Below, one piece after another: positions 1 through 6,528 of a DNA stretch of 8,016 bases. The notes under the pieces were generated by a model that worked only from the letters and a program-made list of their open reading frames with translations, did not search any database and was not told where the DNA came from. The DNA comes from Candidatus Cloacimonadota bacterium (GTDB taxonomy: Bacteria; Cloacimonadota; Cloacimonadia; Cloacimonadales; TCS61). The translations under genes were made by a program, and so were the position numbers. The stretch is from positions 1 through 8,016 of the forward strand of contig JAQICU010000109.1 of assembly GCA_027858325.1 (NCBI GenBank), in the 5' to 3' direction. Positions within the stretch are counted from its first letter, which is position 1; each line of letters opens with the position of its first letter.

Positions 1-1
1 A

Positions 2-142
2 AAAACACTAAAAAATGCTGATCTAATCCAATCGGAAAAAAATGGTCAGTTTATAATCTATTTTTTAAATACAAGTGTGTTAGAAGATTTTCTTTCATAC
101 ATGATAACTATTTTGGGGAAAAAGGAGAGTAACAATGAATAA
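2..142 (+). CDS. sdpR: ArsR/SdpR-family transcriptional repressor, C-terminal fragment
   Basis: An open frame enters from the left edge and gives 46 residues before TAA at 140-142. It reads LKNADLIQSEKNGQFIIYFL, then NTSVLEDFLSYM and a short tail. This is the end of recognition helix region, beta-wing and C-terminal dimerisation helix of an ArsR-type winged helix protein: the L-K-x-A-x-L-I-x-S-x-K-x-G-x-x-I-x-Y-x-LN pattern is typical, and the LNTSVLEDFL ending resembles SdpR rather than metal-sensing ArsR proteins. The helix-turn-helix lies outside the window. The stop lies 8 bases inside the next gene, an SdpI-like membrane protein, so the two are probably translationally coupled. In Bacillus subtilis SdpR is an autorepressor of the sdpRI operon and is sequestered at the membrane by SdpI; the same wiring here is inference from order and homology. 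Confidence 0.8.
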   Translation, partial: KTLKNADLIQSEKNGQFIIYFLNTSVLEDFLSYMITILGKKESNNE

Positions 143-788
143 GAAATTTTGGATAAGTATTATCATCATCATTGTGCAGATAGCATTGGCACTTTATCTC
201 AGTTCGTTTATTGCAAGTGAAGCAAAGATCCCGAGTCATTGGAATTTTCGTGGTGAGATTGACGGTTACACAGGCAAATGGACAGCTATCCTATTATTTC
301 CGGGAATTAATGTCTTCCTATTTATTTTCATGCTGGTCCTTCCTGTTTTTTCAGTTCGATACCGTGAAGCTCCGGAAAGATTTTCCCGCATGGTTCCTAT
401 TATCACAAACATAGTAATTTTCTTTTTTGCTATAATTCATATCTACACTTTACTTCTTGGGGCAGAACTGGTTTCAACAACCGGAAGTTTTATTTAATAC
501 GCTCTCGGGTTGATGTTCATCTTACTAGGAAATATACTGCCGAAAATGCCTTCTAGTTTCTTTATTGGAATTCGTACACCCTGGACACTCTCTTCAGAGT
601 ATGTATGGCGCAAAACGCATAAAGTAGGTGGCATCTGCTTTGTTTTAAGTGGACTTTTAATGATCTTTGTCCCTGCAATCTGGGGCAATAATGCAACAGC
701 TATCACAATAATGTTTGTTATATTTATGGTTCTCATGTCATATTCCATTCTTTATTCGTTTATAATTTTTAAAAAGGAAGAGAAATAA
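135..788 (+). pseudogene. sdpI: SdpI/DUF1648-family membrane immunity protein interrupted by an in-frame stop
   Basis: One reading frame of 217 codons before the final TAA is broken only by a TAA at 495-497 (codon 121). Before it lie a hydrophobic helix (about residues 5-27), the DUF1648 motif IPSHWNFRGEIDGY (32-45) and helices at about 50-72 and 87-110. After it, still in the same frame, comes the SdpI signature GN-LPK-P--FFIGIRTPWTLS with VWRKTH (132-162) and two more hydrophobic segments. The combined length matches ordinary SdpI proteins (roughly 200-220 residues), so this is one gene with a nonsense codon, not two genes. The start at 135 has AAGGAG at 122-127, 7 bases upstream. The downstream half could restart at TTG 510 or ATG 513, but I see no good ribosome site there. 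SdpI proteins protect against secreted SDP-type toxins and signal to SdpR. A sequencing error remains possible. Confidence 0.82.
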
Positions 789-798
789 TAAATTGTTG

Positions 799-826
799 GG
801 TGAGAGCAATCTTACCTTTTTCTTTT
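799..826 (+). terminator. Intrinsic terminator after the sdpRI-like operon
   Basis: GGTGAGA (799-805) pairs with TCTTACC (810-816), with one G-U pair, around a GCAA tetraloop. It is followed directly by TTTTTCTTTT (817-826). It begins 11 bases after the sdpI stop and separates this operon from the lysine genes downstream. Confidence 0.85.
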
Positions 827-840
827 AATACTAAGTATTA
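826..840. promoter_or_regulatory. Perfect 15-base palindrome, possible operator
   Basis: TAATACT (826-832) and AGTATTA (834-840) are exact reverse complements around a single A. The symmetry is typical of a site for a dimeric DNA-binding protein, and it lies in the only long gap ahead of the lysine operon. It sits at the end of the terminator U-tract and about 65 bases upstream of a TATAAT box. No regulator can be named from the sequence. Confidence 0.35.
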
Positions 841-886
841 CTAAATTTTGATTACTATTTAATTTACTTTTTATTTTATCAAATAT

Positions 887-911
887 TTGAAATAATTAAT
901 CCTCTTATAAT
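887..911 (+). promoter_or_regulatory. Candidate promoter of the saccharopine/citrate-lyase operon
   Basis: TATAAT at 906-911 is a perfect -10 hexamer and would start transcription near 918, giving a leader of about 60 bases before the ATG at 978. The best upstream hexamer, TTGAAA at 887-892, is only 13 bases away, shorter than the usual 16-18, so the -35 assignment is weak. A perfect TTGACA at 916-921 has no matching -10 box at the right distance. Some promoter is expected here because the preceding operon ends in a terminator. Confidence 0.3.
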
Positions 912-934
912 AAGGTTGACACGTTTTTTAAAAT

Positions 935-969
935 TCCCATTTTTGCCTCAAAAAATAATAAAAATGGGA
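935..969 (+). promoter_or_regulatory. Leader hairpin covering the ribosome binding site of the first operon gene
   Basis: TCCCATTTTT (935-944) and AAAAATGGGA (960-969) are exact reverse complements with a 15-base loop. The right arm contains the GGGAG ribosome site (966-970) that serves the ATG at 978. If the hairpin forms in the mRNA it would hide that site. No U-tract follows, so it is not a conventional terminator. It could act as a translational switch, an RNA thermometer or an RNA-protein site; alternatively it is a DNA operator. The structure is seen directly and the function is inferred. Confidence 0.5.
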
Positions 970-977
970 GAAAAATA

Positions 978-2297
978 ATGAGCAAAAAAATAACGATCTT
1001 CGGAGCGGGACACGTAGTAAAGCCGATGGTCGATTATCTTGCAGATTATAAATATCTTATCACTGTTGCAGATATTGTTTTGGAAAAAGCTTTGGGTGTA
1101 GCAAAACCACACAAAAACGTTGATGGCATTCAATTGGATATCAATGATAAAGCCCGTGTAGAAGAATTGATTAAAAACTGTGATCTGGTTGTGAGCTTGC
1201 TTCCAGCAACTCTGCACGTGGAAGTTGCCAAGAAATGTATCGAGTTCAAAACTAATATGGTCACAACTTCCTACATCAGTCCGCAAATGCGCGAGTTGGA
1301 TCAGCAAGCAAAAGATGCTGGAATTATCATTCTGAATGAAATCGGTGTTGACCCCGGAATCGACCATATGAGCGCAATGAGAATATTCCACAAAGTTCAA
1401 GATGAAGGTGGGAAAATCGTTAGTTTTATGAGCTATTGCGGCGGTTTACCTGCTCCAGAGGCAAATACGAATCCTCTCGGATACAAATTCTCATGGGCTC
1501 CCAAAGGTGTGTTGAAAGCTGCTGGTAACGGAGCAAAATTTATGATCAATGGTGAAATCAAAGAGATCGAAGGCAAAAACCTTTTTAAGAATTACTGGTT
1601 GGTGGATGTGAAAGGTGCTGGAACACTGGAAGCATATCCAAACCGGAACTCGTTAGACTACATTGACCTTTATGACCTAAAAGATGTGAATACAATGTAT
1701 CGTGGAACTTTTAGAAATATCAGCCACTGCGAAACCTGGTACATTATGTCACAAATGGGATTTTATAAAGAAGACGAAATATTTGATAATCTGTCGGGAA
1801 CTGTAAAAGAATTCATTCTTACCAAAATGTTCAAAACAGAAAAAGATAAATGCCTAAAAATGCTCTTGATGGAAAAATACAATCTATCAGAAGAAAGCGT
1901 AGTCCTTAAGAAATTCGAATGGCTCGGTTTCTTTGATGATACTCCGATCCCAATTAAAAAAGGAGGTGCAGTTGATGTGCTCACAGCAATTATGCTGGAA
2001 AAAATGAGTTATAAAGAAGGTGAGCGAGACCTTCTGGTTCTGCATCATAAATTCACTGCTGAATATCCGAATAAAACTCAAAAAATTACCTCAACAATGA
2101 TAGATTACGGAATTCCAAATGGTGATACTTCAATGGCAAGAACAGTTTCACTTCCTGCTGCAATTGGTGTTCATATGATCCTTCAAAACAAGATCACTGT
2201 AAAAGGCGTTCATATGCCAATCTTACCTGATATCTATAATCCCGTTCTGAATGAATTGGAGAATCTGGATATAAAAGTTATCGAGAGATTTTATTAG
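978..2297 (+). CDS. LYS9: Saccharopine dehydrogenase, L-glutamate-forming (LYS9/AASS SDH-domain type)
   Basis: This 439-residue protein should oxidise saccharopine to 2-aminoadipate-6-semialdehyde and glutamate in the cytosol, the second step of lysine breakdown by the saccharopine route (or act in reverse in aminoadipate-type lysine synthesis). Visible hallmarks are a Rossmann motif GAGHVVKP (9-16), LVVSLLP (70-76), MVTTSYISP (94-102), DPGIDHM (125-131), YCGGLPAPE (153-161), NPLGYKFSW (165-173), EAYPNRNS (218-225), RGTFR (242-246) and SMARTVSLPAA (385-395). These follow, in order, the SDH half of animal AASS as I remember it, and the length matches stand-alone LYS9 proteins. Asp32 follows the second beta strand (ITVAD), which usually favours NAD+ over NADP+; that is inference. 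The ATG has GGGAG at 966-970. It is the first gene of the operon and lies 179 bases before its partner reductase gene. The broader family also includes carboxynorspermidine dehydrogenase, but the full LYS9 motif set argues against that. Confidence 0.9.
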   Translation: MSKKITIFGAGHVVKPMVDYLADYKYLITVADIVLEKALGVAKPHKNVDGIQLDINDKARVEELIKNCDLVVSLLPATLHVEVAKKCIEFKTNMVTTSYISPQMRELDQQAKDAGIIILNEIGVDPGIDHMSAMRIFHKVQDEGGKIVSFMSYCGGLPAPEANTNPLGYKFSWAPKGVLKAAGNGAKFMINGEIKEIEGKNLFKNYWLVDVKGAGTLEAYPNRNSLDYIDLYDLKDVNTMYRGTFRNISHCETWYIMSQMGFYKEDEIFDNLSGTVKEFILTKMFKTEKDKCLKMLLMEKYNLSEESVVLKKFEWLGFFDDTPIPIKKGGAVDVLTAIMLEKMSYKEGERDLLVLHHKFTAEYPNKTQKITSTMIDYGIPNGDTSMARTVSLPAAIGVHMILQNKITVKGVHMPILPDIYNPVLNELENLDIKVIERFY

Positions 2298-2476
2298 AGA
2301 AGAATCGGCTGTGAAGAAAAACCTTGAGAAAGGGTACCCACGGAGTATTTCTCTCAAATCGACCTTCTCAAGGGTAATAAAAGCAATGAATGTGGTCAGA
2401 CTCAAACCGTTGAAAAGGTTTAGCAGGAAGAAAATACTTTTAAACTTTTTCAAGGTAATTTTGGTAAAGGAAGAAT
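2298..2476 (+). repeat. Structured intergenic spacer with nested inverted repeats
   Basis: This 179-base gap between two genes of one pathway contains no credible gene. CCTTGAGAAAGG (2322-2333) pairs with CCTTCTCAAGG (2363-2373), leaving one bulged A. The same left arm can instead pair through TTGAGA (2324-2329) with TCTCAA (2352-2357), so two mutually exclusive folds exist. GGGTACCC (2332-2339) is a perfect palindrome. A small hairpin AAACC/GGTTT lies at 2404-2421. A further TCAAGG-GTAAT-like copy occurs near 2450-2460. No U-tract follows any stem, so a terminator is not supported; an mRNA processing or stability element, an attenuator, or an interspersed repeat remnant are all possible. Confidence 0.5.
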
Positions 2477-3772
2477 ATGAAAAAATTAGGAATTGTAAAA
2501 GAAACTAAAAATAAATGGGAACGTCGTGTTCCATTAAACCCAAAAGCGGTGAATGAACTTATCCAAAAAGGATTTGAAGTCTTTGTTCAACCATCCGAAA
2601 CCAGAATTTATATAAATGAAGAATATAAGAATGCAGGCGCAATATTGAATGATGATCTATCAAAATGTGATTTCATCATCGGTGTAAAAGAGATTCCAAT
2701 TGATAGTCTAATTCCCGGAAAGCCGCATCTTTTCTTTTCTCATACTATCAAAGGGCAGGATTACAATATGCCTCTTTTAGAAAATATATTAGATAAAAAG
2801 ATCACCCTGCTTGATTATGAAAAAATTGAAGATGATCAAAACAGAAGGTTGGTTTTCTTTGGTAAATTTGCTGGCTACGCAGGTATGGTCGATACGCTTC
2901 ACGGTTTGGGACAAAGGCTTAAACAACAATTCAATATTGAAACACCTTTCCTGCAGATAAAACATTCCTACCAATATAATTCCGTTCAAAATGCGATTGA
3001 TCAAATCAGCAAGATTGGAAAAGAGATAGAGCTGAACGGACTTCCTTCAGAAATAACACCACTCAATATTTTCCTTCTGGGTTATGGTCACGTGTCGCAA
3101 GGTTGTCAGAAAATTCTTTCTGCATTACCAATTGTAGAAATTTCTCCAAATCAACTTGAAGAACATTCCCACACTTATCAAGATAATAAGATATATCTTA
3201 CGGTTTTTAAGGAACAACATTTAGTAGAGAGAAAAGACGGCGGAGTTTTTTCTCTTCAGGATTATTTTGCAAATAACTCTGCATATAAATCGAAGTTAGA
3301 TCAGTATCTGCCCTATTGCAGCGTTTATATGAATGCTATTTATTGGACATCGGAATGCCCTGTTTTTCTGCCAAATTCATACTTAATAAATATTCAGGGA
3401 AAAAATCAAAAATTGGTAATTATCGGAGATATCACCTGCGATATTGAAGGATCTGTGCAGGCTACTGTGAAAGGAACCTGGCCGGATAATCCAGTGTTTA
3501 TTTACGATGCAAAAACAGGAATAGAAACGGATGGTTATGAAGGTGAAGGATTTGCCGTAATGGCTGTTGATAATCTTCCTTGCGAATTCCCCAAAGAGGC
3601 ATCAGATTGTTTTTCAAAATCTCTGACGCCATTTATGGAAAGCATTCTCTTAAACGATTATTCAAATTCAATTGCTGATTCATCTCTTCCAAATGAAATA
3701 AAATCTGCCTGTATTACACATCAGGGTAAATTAGAGAAAGATTTTCAATATTTAGAAGAATTTATAAAATAA
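2477..3772 (+). CDS. Lysine-ketoglutarate reductase (saccharopine-forming), AASS LKR-domain type
   Basis: This 431-residue enzyme should condense L-lysine with 2-oxoglutarate and reduce the imine with NAD(P)H to saccharopine. It belongs to the alanine dehydrogenase/transhydrogenase fold. The N-terminal part shows KETKNKWERRVPL (8-20), FSHTIKGQDYNMPLL (87-101), DYEKI (113-117) and FFGKFAGYAGMVDTLHGLG (127-145). The nucleotide-binding part shows GYGHVSQG (202-209). The C-terminal part shows DITCDIEGSVQAT (318-330) and AVDNLPCEFPKEASDCFS (363-380), the last being distinctive for the LKR half of AASS rather than alanine dehydrogenase. In animals and plants LKR and SDH are fused with LKR first; here they are separate and reversed. 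The ATG has AAAGGAAG (2466-2473) unusually close, 3 bases away, but the N-terminus fits the family. It is followed after 18 bases by the citrate-lyase-like genes. Fungal LYS1-type saccharopine dehydrogenase is a relative, but the C-terminal motifs favour LKR. Confidence 0.88.
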   Translation: MKKLGIVKETKNKWERRVPLNPKAVNELIQKGFEVFVQPSETRIYINEEYKNAGAILNDDLSKCDFIIGVKEIPIDSLIPGKPHLFFSHTIKGQDYNMPLLENILDKKITLLDYEKIEDDQNRRLVFFGKFAGYAGMVDTLHGLGQRLKQQFNIETPFLQIKHSYQYNSVQNAIDQISKIGKEIELNGLPSEITPLNIFLLGYGHVSQGCQKILSALPIVEISPNQLEEHSHTYQDNKIYLTVFKEQHLVERKDGGVFSLQDYFANNSAYKSKLDQYLPYCSVYMNAIYWTSECPVFLPNSYLINIQGKNQKLVIIGDITCDIEGSVQATVKGTWPDNPVFIYDAKTGIETDGYEGEGFAVMAVDNLPCEFPKEASDCFSKSLTPFMESILLNDYSNSIADSSLPNEIKSACITHQGKLEKDFQYLEEFIK

Positions 3773-3790
3773 AATAATATGGGAGTAATT

Positions 3791-4969
3791 ATGGCTAAAA
3801 TTGGAACAGCCGGAAATTATGGAAAAGAGATTCGCTCCGATTGTAAAGTAACAATAGAACTTATAAAAAGTGGCGGATTGAAAATTGAATTGATCAGCAA
3901 AGTCAAAGAATATTTCGAAGATCATATCATATCTCTGACTAAAGATGAACTCAAGTTTTTTGGCATCAAAAATGCCAAAATAAAAATTGAGGATCGCGGA
4001 GCGTTGGATTATGTAATTGCAGCACGCATCGAAGCTGCTCTCAAGCAGCTCGTCGATACAGGCAAAGAATATCTGCTGTCTATCATTCCCGAAAACACAA
4101 ATCAAACAAAACGTGAACGCTTTCGTAGATCACGACTCTACCTTCCGGGAAATACTCCTAAATTAGCTTTAAATGCGGGAATCCACAAACCGGATGGAAT
4201 CATTCTCGATCTGGAAGATTCGGTAGCGCCAGCCAAAAAAGCAGAAGCTGCCATTTTGGTTAGGAACACACTTCGTTCTGTGAATTTCTACGGAGCAGAA
4301 CGAATGGTACGTATAAATCAATTGCCGCAGGGTTTGGACGATTTGGAACTTATCGTTCCTCATAACGTAAATCTGATACTCGTTCCTAAATGTGAAACTG
4401 TTGAGCAGATAAAAAAAGTTGATACTAAAATTAGAAAACTGAATAAAAAAAATCACAAAATCTGGTTAATGCCGATCATCGAAAGTGCTTTGGGTGTGAT
4501 CAATTCCTTTGAAATTGCCAAATCTGACAACGTGATTGCTCTGGCAATCGGTTTGGAAGATTACACTGCAGACTTGGGAACACAACGAACTGCAGAAGGA
4601 ACTGAAACATTCTTTGCTCGTTCACAGATTGTTAATTCTGCTCGGGCAGCAAAAATTCAACCGATCGATTCGGTATTTTCCGATGTTAATGATATGGAAG
4701 CCCTCAAACAAAATATTCTCATTTCCAAATCGCTGGGTTTTGATGGAATGGGCTGTATTCATCCACGCCAGATTCCGCTAATTCATTCTGGATATGCTCC
4801 GAATGATGTCGAGATCGAAAAAGCACAGAGGATAGTTAATGCTTATGATGATGCAAAGAAAAAAGGACTTGGAGTAGTTTCGCTTGGTTCCAAAATGATC
4901 GATGCTCCGGTAGTAAAAAGAGCTCAGCAAACTTTGGATAAAGCAAAGTTCGGAGGAAGTAAACAATGA
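3791..4969 (+). CDS. citE: Fused citrate lyase acyl-carrier (CitD) and beta (CitE) subunits
   Basis: The 392-residue protein joins two citrate lyase subunits. Residues about 1-95 resemble the gamma subunit CitD (AG near the start, SDCKVTIE at 16-23, EDRGALDYVIAARIEAAL at 67-84). Residues about 108-392 are CitE, an HpcH/HpaI-type lyase, with RSRLYLPGNTPK (113-124), DGIILDLEDSV (135-145; acidic Mg2+/substrate region), MPIIES (227-232), GLEDYTADLG (254-263) and GCIHPRQ (321-327). In classical citrate lyase CitE cleaves citryl-ACP to acetyl-ACP and oxaloacetate. CitD normally carries its phosphoribosyl-dephospho-CoA on the serine of S-x-D; here the aligned stretch is I-R-S-D, so that serine is shifted by one or lost, and extra residues follow the early AG. 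The start at 3791 is chosen over ATG 3779 because GGGAG (3781-3785) sits 5 bases before it. It overlaps citF by ATGA. The substrate may not be citrate. Confidence 0.85.
   Translation: MAKIGTAGNYGKEIRSDCKVTIELIKSGGLKIELISKVKEYFEDHIISLTKDELKFFGIKNAKIKIEDRGALDYVIAARIEAALKQLVDTGKEYLLSIIPENTNQTKRERFRRSRLYLPGNTPKLALNAGIHKPDGIILDLEDSVAPAKKAEAAILVRNTLRSVNFYGAERMVRINQLPQGLDDLELIVPHNVNLILVPKCETVEQIKKVDTKIRKLNKKNHKIWLMPIIESALGVINSFEIAKSDNVIALAIGLEDYTADLGTQRTAEGTETFFARSQIVNSARAAKIQPIDSVFSDVNDMEALKQNILISKSLGFDGMGCIHPRQIPLIHSGYAPNDVEIEKAQRIVNAYDDAKKKGLGVVSLGSKMIDAPVVKRAQQTLDKAKFGGSKQ
4951..4969 (+). promoter_or_regulatory. Ribosome site and ATGA stop-start overlap coupling citDE to citF
   Basis: GGAGG at 4952-4956 lies inside the end of citDE, 9 bases before the citF ATG at 4966. 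The citDE TGA (4967-4969) overlaps that ATG in ATGA, an arrangement expected to couple translation and balance subunit amounts. Confidence 0.8.
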
Positions 4970-6528
4970 AAAAAGCTGATAAATTTGTAAAAAATGCTGC
5001 CGAAAGAATGGTGCCGACAATTGTTAATGGAAAGAGAGTTATTCCTTTTAAAGGAATAAACAAATACAAACCCACTCATAAGGGAGCAGCTCCGCGTGTT
5101 CCAACCTGTATCGATTATCCCAAAGATGGGAATAAGATCGTTAAGTCGTTAAAAGATGCTCTCATAAAATCAGGTTTGAAAGATGGAATGACTATTTCGA
5201 CACATCATCATTATCGGAATGGTGATTATGTTGCCAATATGATTTTCGATATTGCTGCTGAACTTGGAATTAAAGATTTAAGATGGTTTCCAAGCGCATC
5301 TTTTCCCTGTCACGCTCCAATTATTGAACATCTGAAATCTGGCGTGGTTCATCATATCGAAGGAAGTTTAAATGGACCTCTCGGAGATTTTTGCAGTCAC
5401 GGAAAAATGAAAGGTCTGGGTTACTTGCGCAGTCACGGTGGAAGATACCGCGCTGTTTCTGATGGAGAAGTTCATATCGACATTGCCGTTATTGCAGCAT
5501 CCGGAGCAGATATGACAGGAAATGCAAATGGAGTTTTGGGAAAGCATCCATTTGGACCGGTTTCGTTTTCCAAAACCGATGTGAAAAACGCTGATAGAAC
5601 TATTATCGTAACCGATTCTATGATCGATTATCCTTGTTATCCCTGGGAAATTATGGGAAATGATGTAGATTTTGTGGTTGTTGTTGATGAGATTGGTGAT
5701 CCAAATAAAATCGTTTCCGGCACAACCAGAATAACTAAAAGTCCGGATAGATTACTGATCGCTGAACTTTGTGCAAAATTTGTCGATGCTGCTGGAATCT
5801 TGAAGGATGGGATTAATTTTCAGGCAGGTGCCGGTGGAACGTCATTGGCGTTTGTGCATTTCATCAAAGAGATGATGGTTGAAAAAGGTATCAAAGCAAG
5901 AAGTGTGATAGGCGGCAGCACAAAATTCTTGGTTGATATGATGAAAGAAGGTCTCACTGATTATATTTTTGACGGTCAGACTTTTGGTTTGGAAGCTCTC
6001 TCATCACTGCGTGATAATCCCAATCATATTCCGATCGATATCTTTGATATTTACGATTTTCACGCCAAAGGAAATATGGTGAGAATGATGGATGTGATCG
6101 TGTTGGGCAGCACGGAAGTCGATGTGAATTTTAATGCAAATTGCGTTACTCACAGCGATGGTAGAATGCTGCACGGAATCGGTGGATTCCAAAATTGTAT
6201 GCTGGCAAAATGTACAATTCTAGCTGTACCATCTTTCCGTGATAGAATTCCAGTTATCAAAGATGAAGTTACAACTCTCGTAGCTCCGGGAGAATTGGTA
6301 GACGTGATTATCACCGAACGTGGAATTGCTATAAATCCCAGAAGAAAAGATCTCATTAAGGCTACCAAGAATTCAGGACTTCCCATTAGAGATATAAAAG
6401 ATTTGAAGAAAGAAGTTGATTCGATTTGCGGAATACCTGCTAAACCTAAACTTTCTGATGAAGCAGTTGCTGTTGTAGAATGGATAGATGGCACTATTTT
6501 GGATACAATCAGAAAGGTGGAAGGATAA
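4966..6528 (+). CDS. citF: Citrate lyase alpha subunit homologue (CitF, acyl-ACP:carboxylate ACP-transferase)
   Basis: The 520-residue protein matches CitF over its length (E. coli CitF is about 510). In classical citrate lyase it swaps acetate for citrate on the acyl-carrier subunit, making citryl-ACP for CitE. Visible family stretches are RVP near 44-46, TISTHHHYRNGD (76-87), LGYLRSHGGRYRA (151-163), a glycine-rich GADMTGNANG (180-189), QAGAGGTSLA (286-295), GSTEVDVNFNAN (381-392), SDGRMLHGIGGFQN (397-410), RIPVIKDEVTT (427-437) and ERGIAINPRR (451-460). Compared with my memory of E. coli CitF, the conserved SGGHxD near 405-410 has become IGGFQN, losing a His and an Asp and one residue. That may change substrate choice. 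The gene completes a three-part D-E-F complex with the fused gene upstream. No citC, citX, citG or citrate transporter gene is in the window. Confidence 0.87.
   Translation: MKKADKFVKNAAERMVPTIVNGKRVIPFKGINKYKPTHKGAAPRVPTCIDYPKDGNKIVKSLKDALIKSGLKDGMTISTHHHYRNGDYVANMIFDIAAELGIKDLRWFPSASFPCHAPIIEHLKSGVVHHIEGSLNGPLGDFCSHGKMKGLGYLRSHGGRYRAVSDGEVHIDIAVIAASGADMTGNANGVLGKHPFGPVSFSKTDVKNADRTIIVTDSMIDYPCYPWEIMGNDVDFVVVVDEIGDPNKIVSGTTRITKSPDRLLIAELCAKFVDAAGILKDGINFQAGAGGTSLAFVHFIKEMMVEKGIKARSVIGGSTKFLVDMMKEGLTDYIFDGQTFGLEALSSLRDNPNHIPIDIFDIYDFHAKGNMVRMMDVIVLGSTEVDVNFNANCVTHSDGRMLHGIGGFQNCMLAKCTILAVPSFRDRIPVIKDEVTTLVAPGELVDVIITERGIAINPRRKDLIKATKNSGLPIRDIKDLKKEVDSICGIPAKPKLSDEAVAVVEWIDGTILDTIRKVEG

Noticed and set aside
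510..788. Independent small membrane protein gene starting at TTG 510
   Set aside because: It is in the same frame as the upstream half, has no good ribosome site, and the two parts together form one SdpI.
916..921. Perfect TTGACA as a -35 box
   Set aside because: The hexamer 17 bases downstream falls in the hairpin arm and is only ATTTTT; TATAAT lies upstream of it instead.
918..977. Lysine riboswitch in the leader of the saccharopine operon
   Set aside because: The leader is about 60 bases, far shorter than the lysine aptamer, and contains only one simple hairpin.
948..1400. Long minus-strand open frame opposite the SDH gene
   Set aside because: It is antisense to strongly conserved SDH motifs and shows no protein-like family features; likewise for the other minus-strand frames opposite LKR, CitDE, CitF and the peptidase gene.
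2311..2508. Small + strand open frame starting at GTG in the spacer
   Set aside because: It overlaps the start of LKR in another frame, is low-complexity and Lys-rich, and consists largely of the inverted-repeat sequence.
2477..3772. Alanine dehydrogenase
   Set aside because: Shares the fold, but the VDNLP-EFPKEAS and DITCDIEGSVQAT motifs and the adjacent SDH gene point to LKR.
3779..3790. Upstream ATG as the start of the CitDE fusion
   Set aside because: GGGAG at 3781-3785 would lie inside it and fits the ATG at 3791; the added residues MGVI are not part of the CitD pattern.
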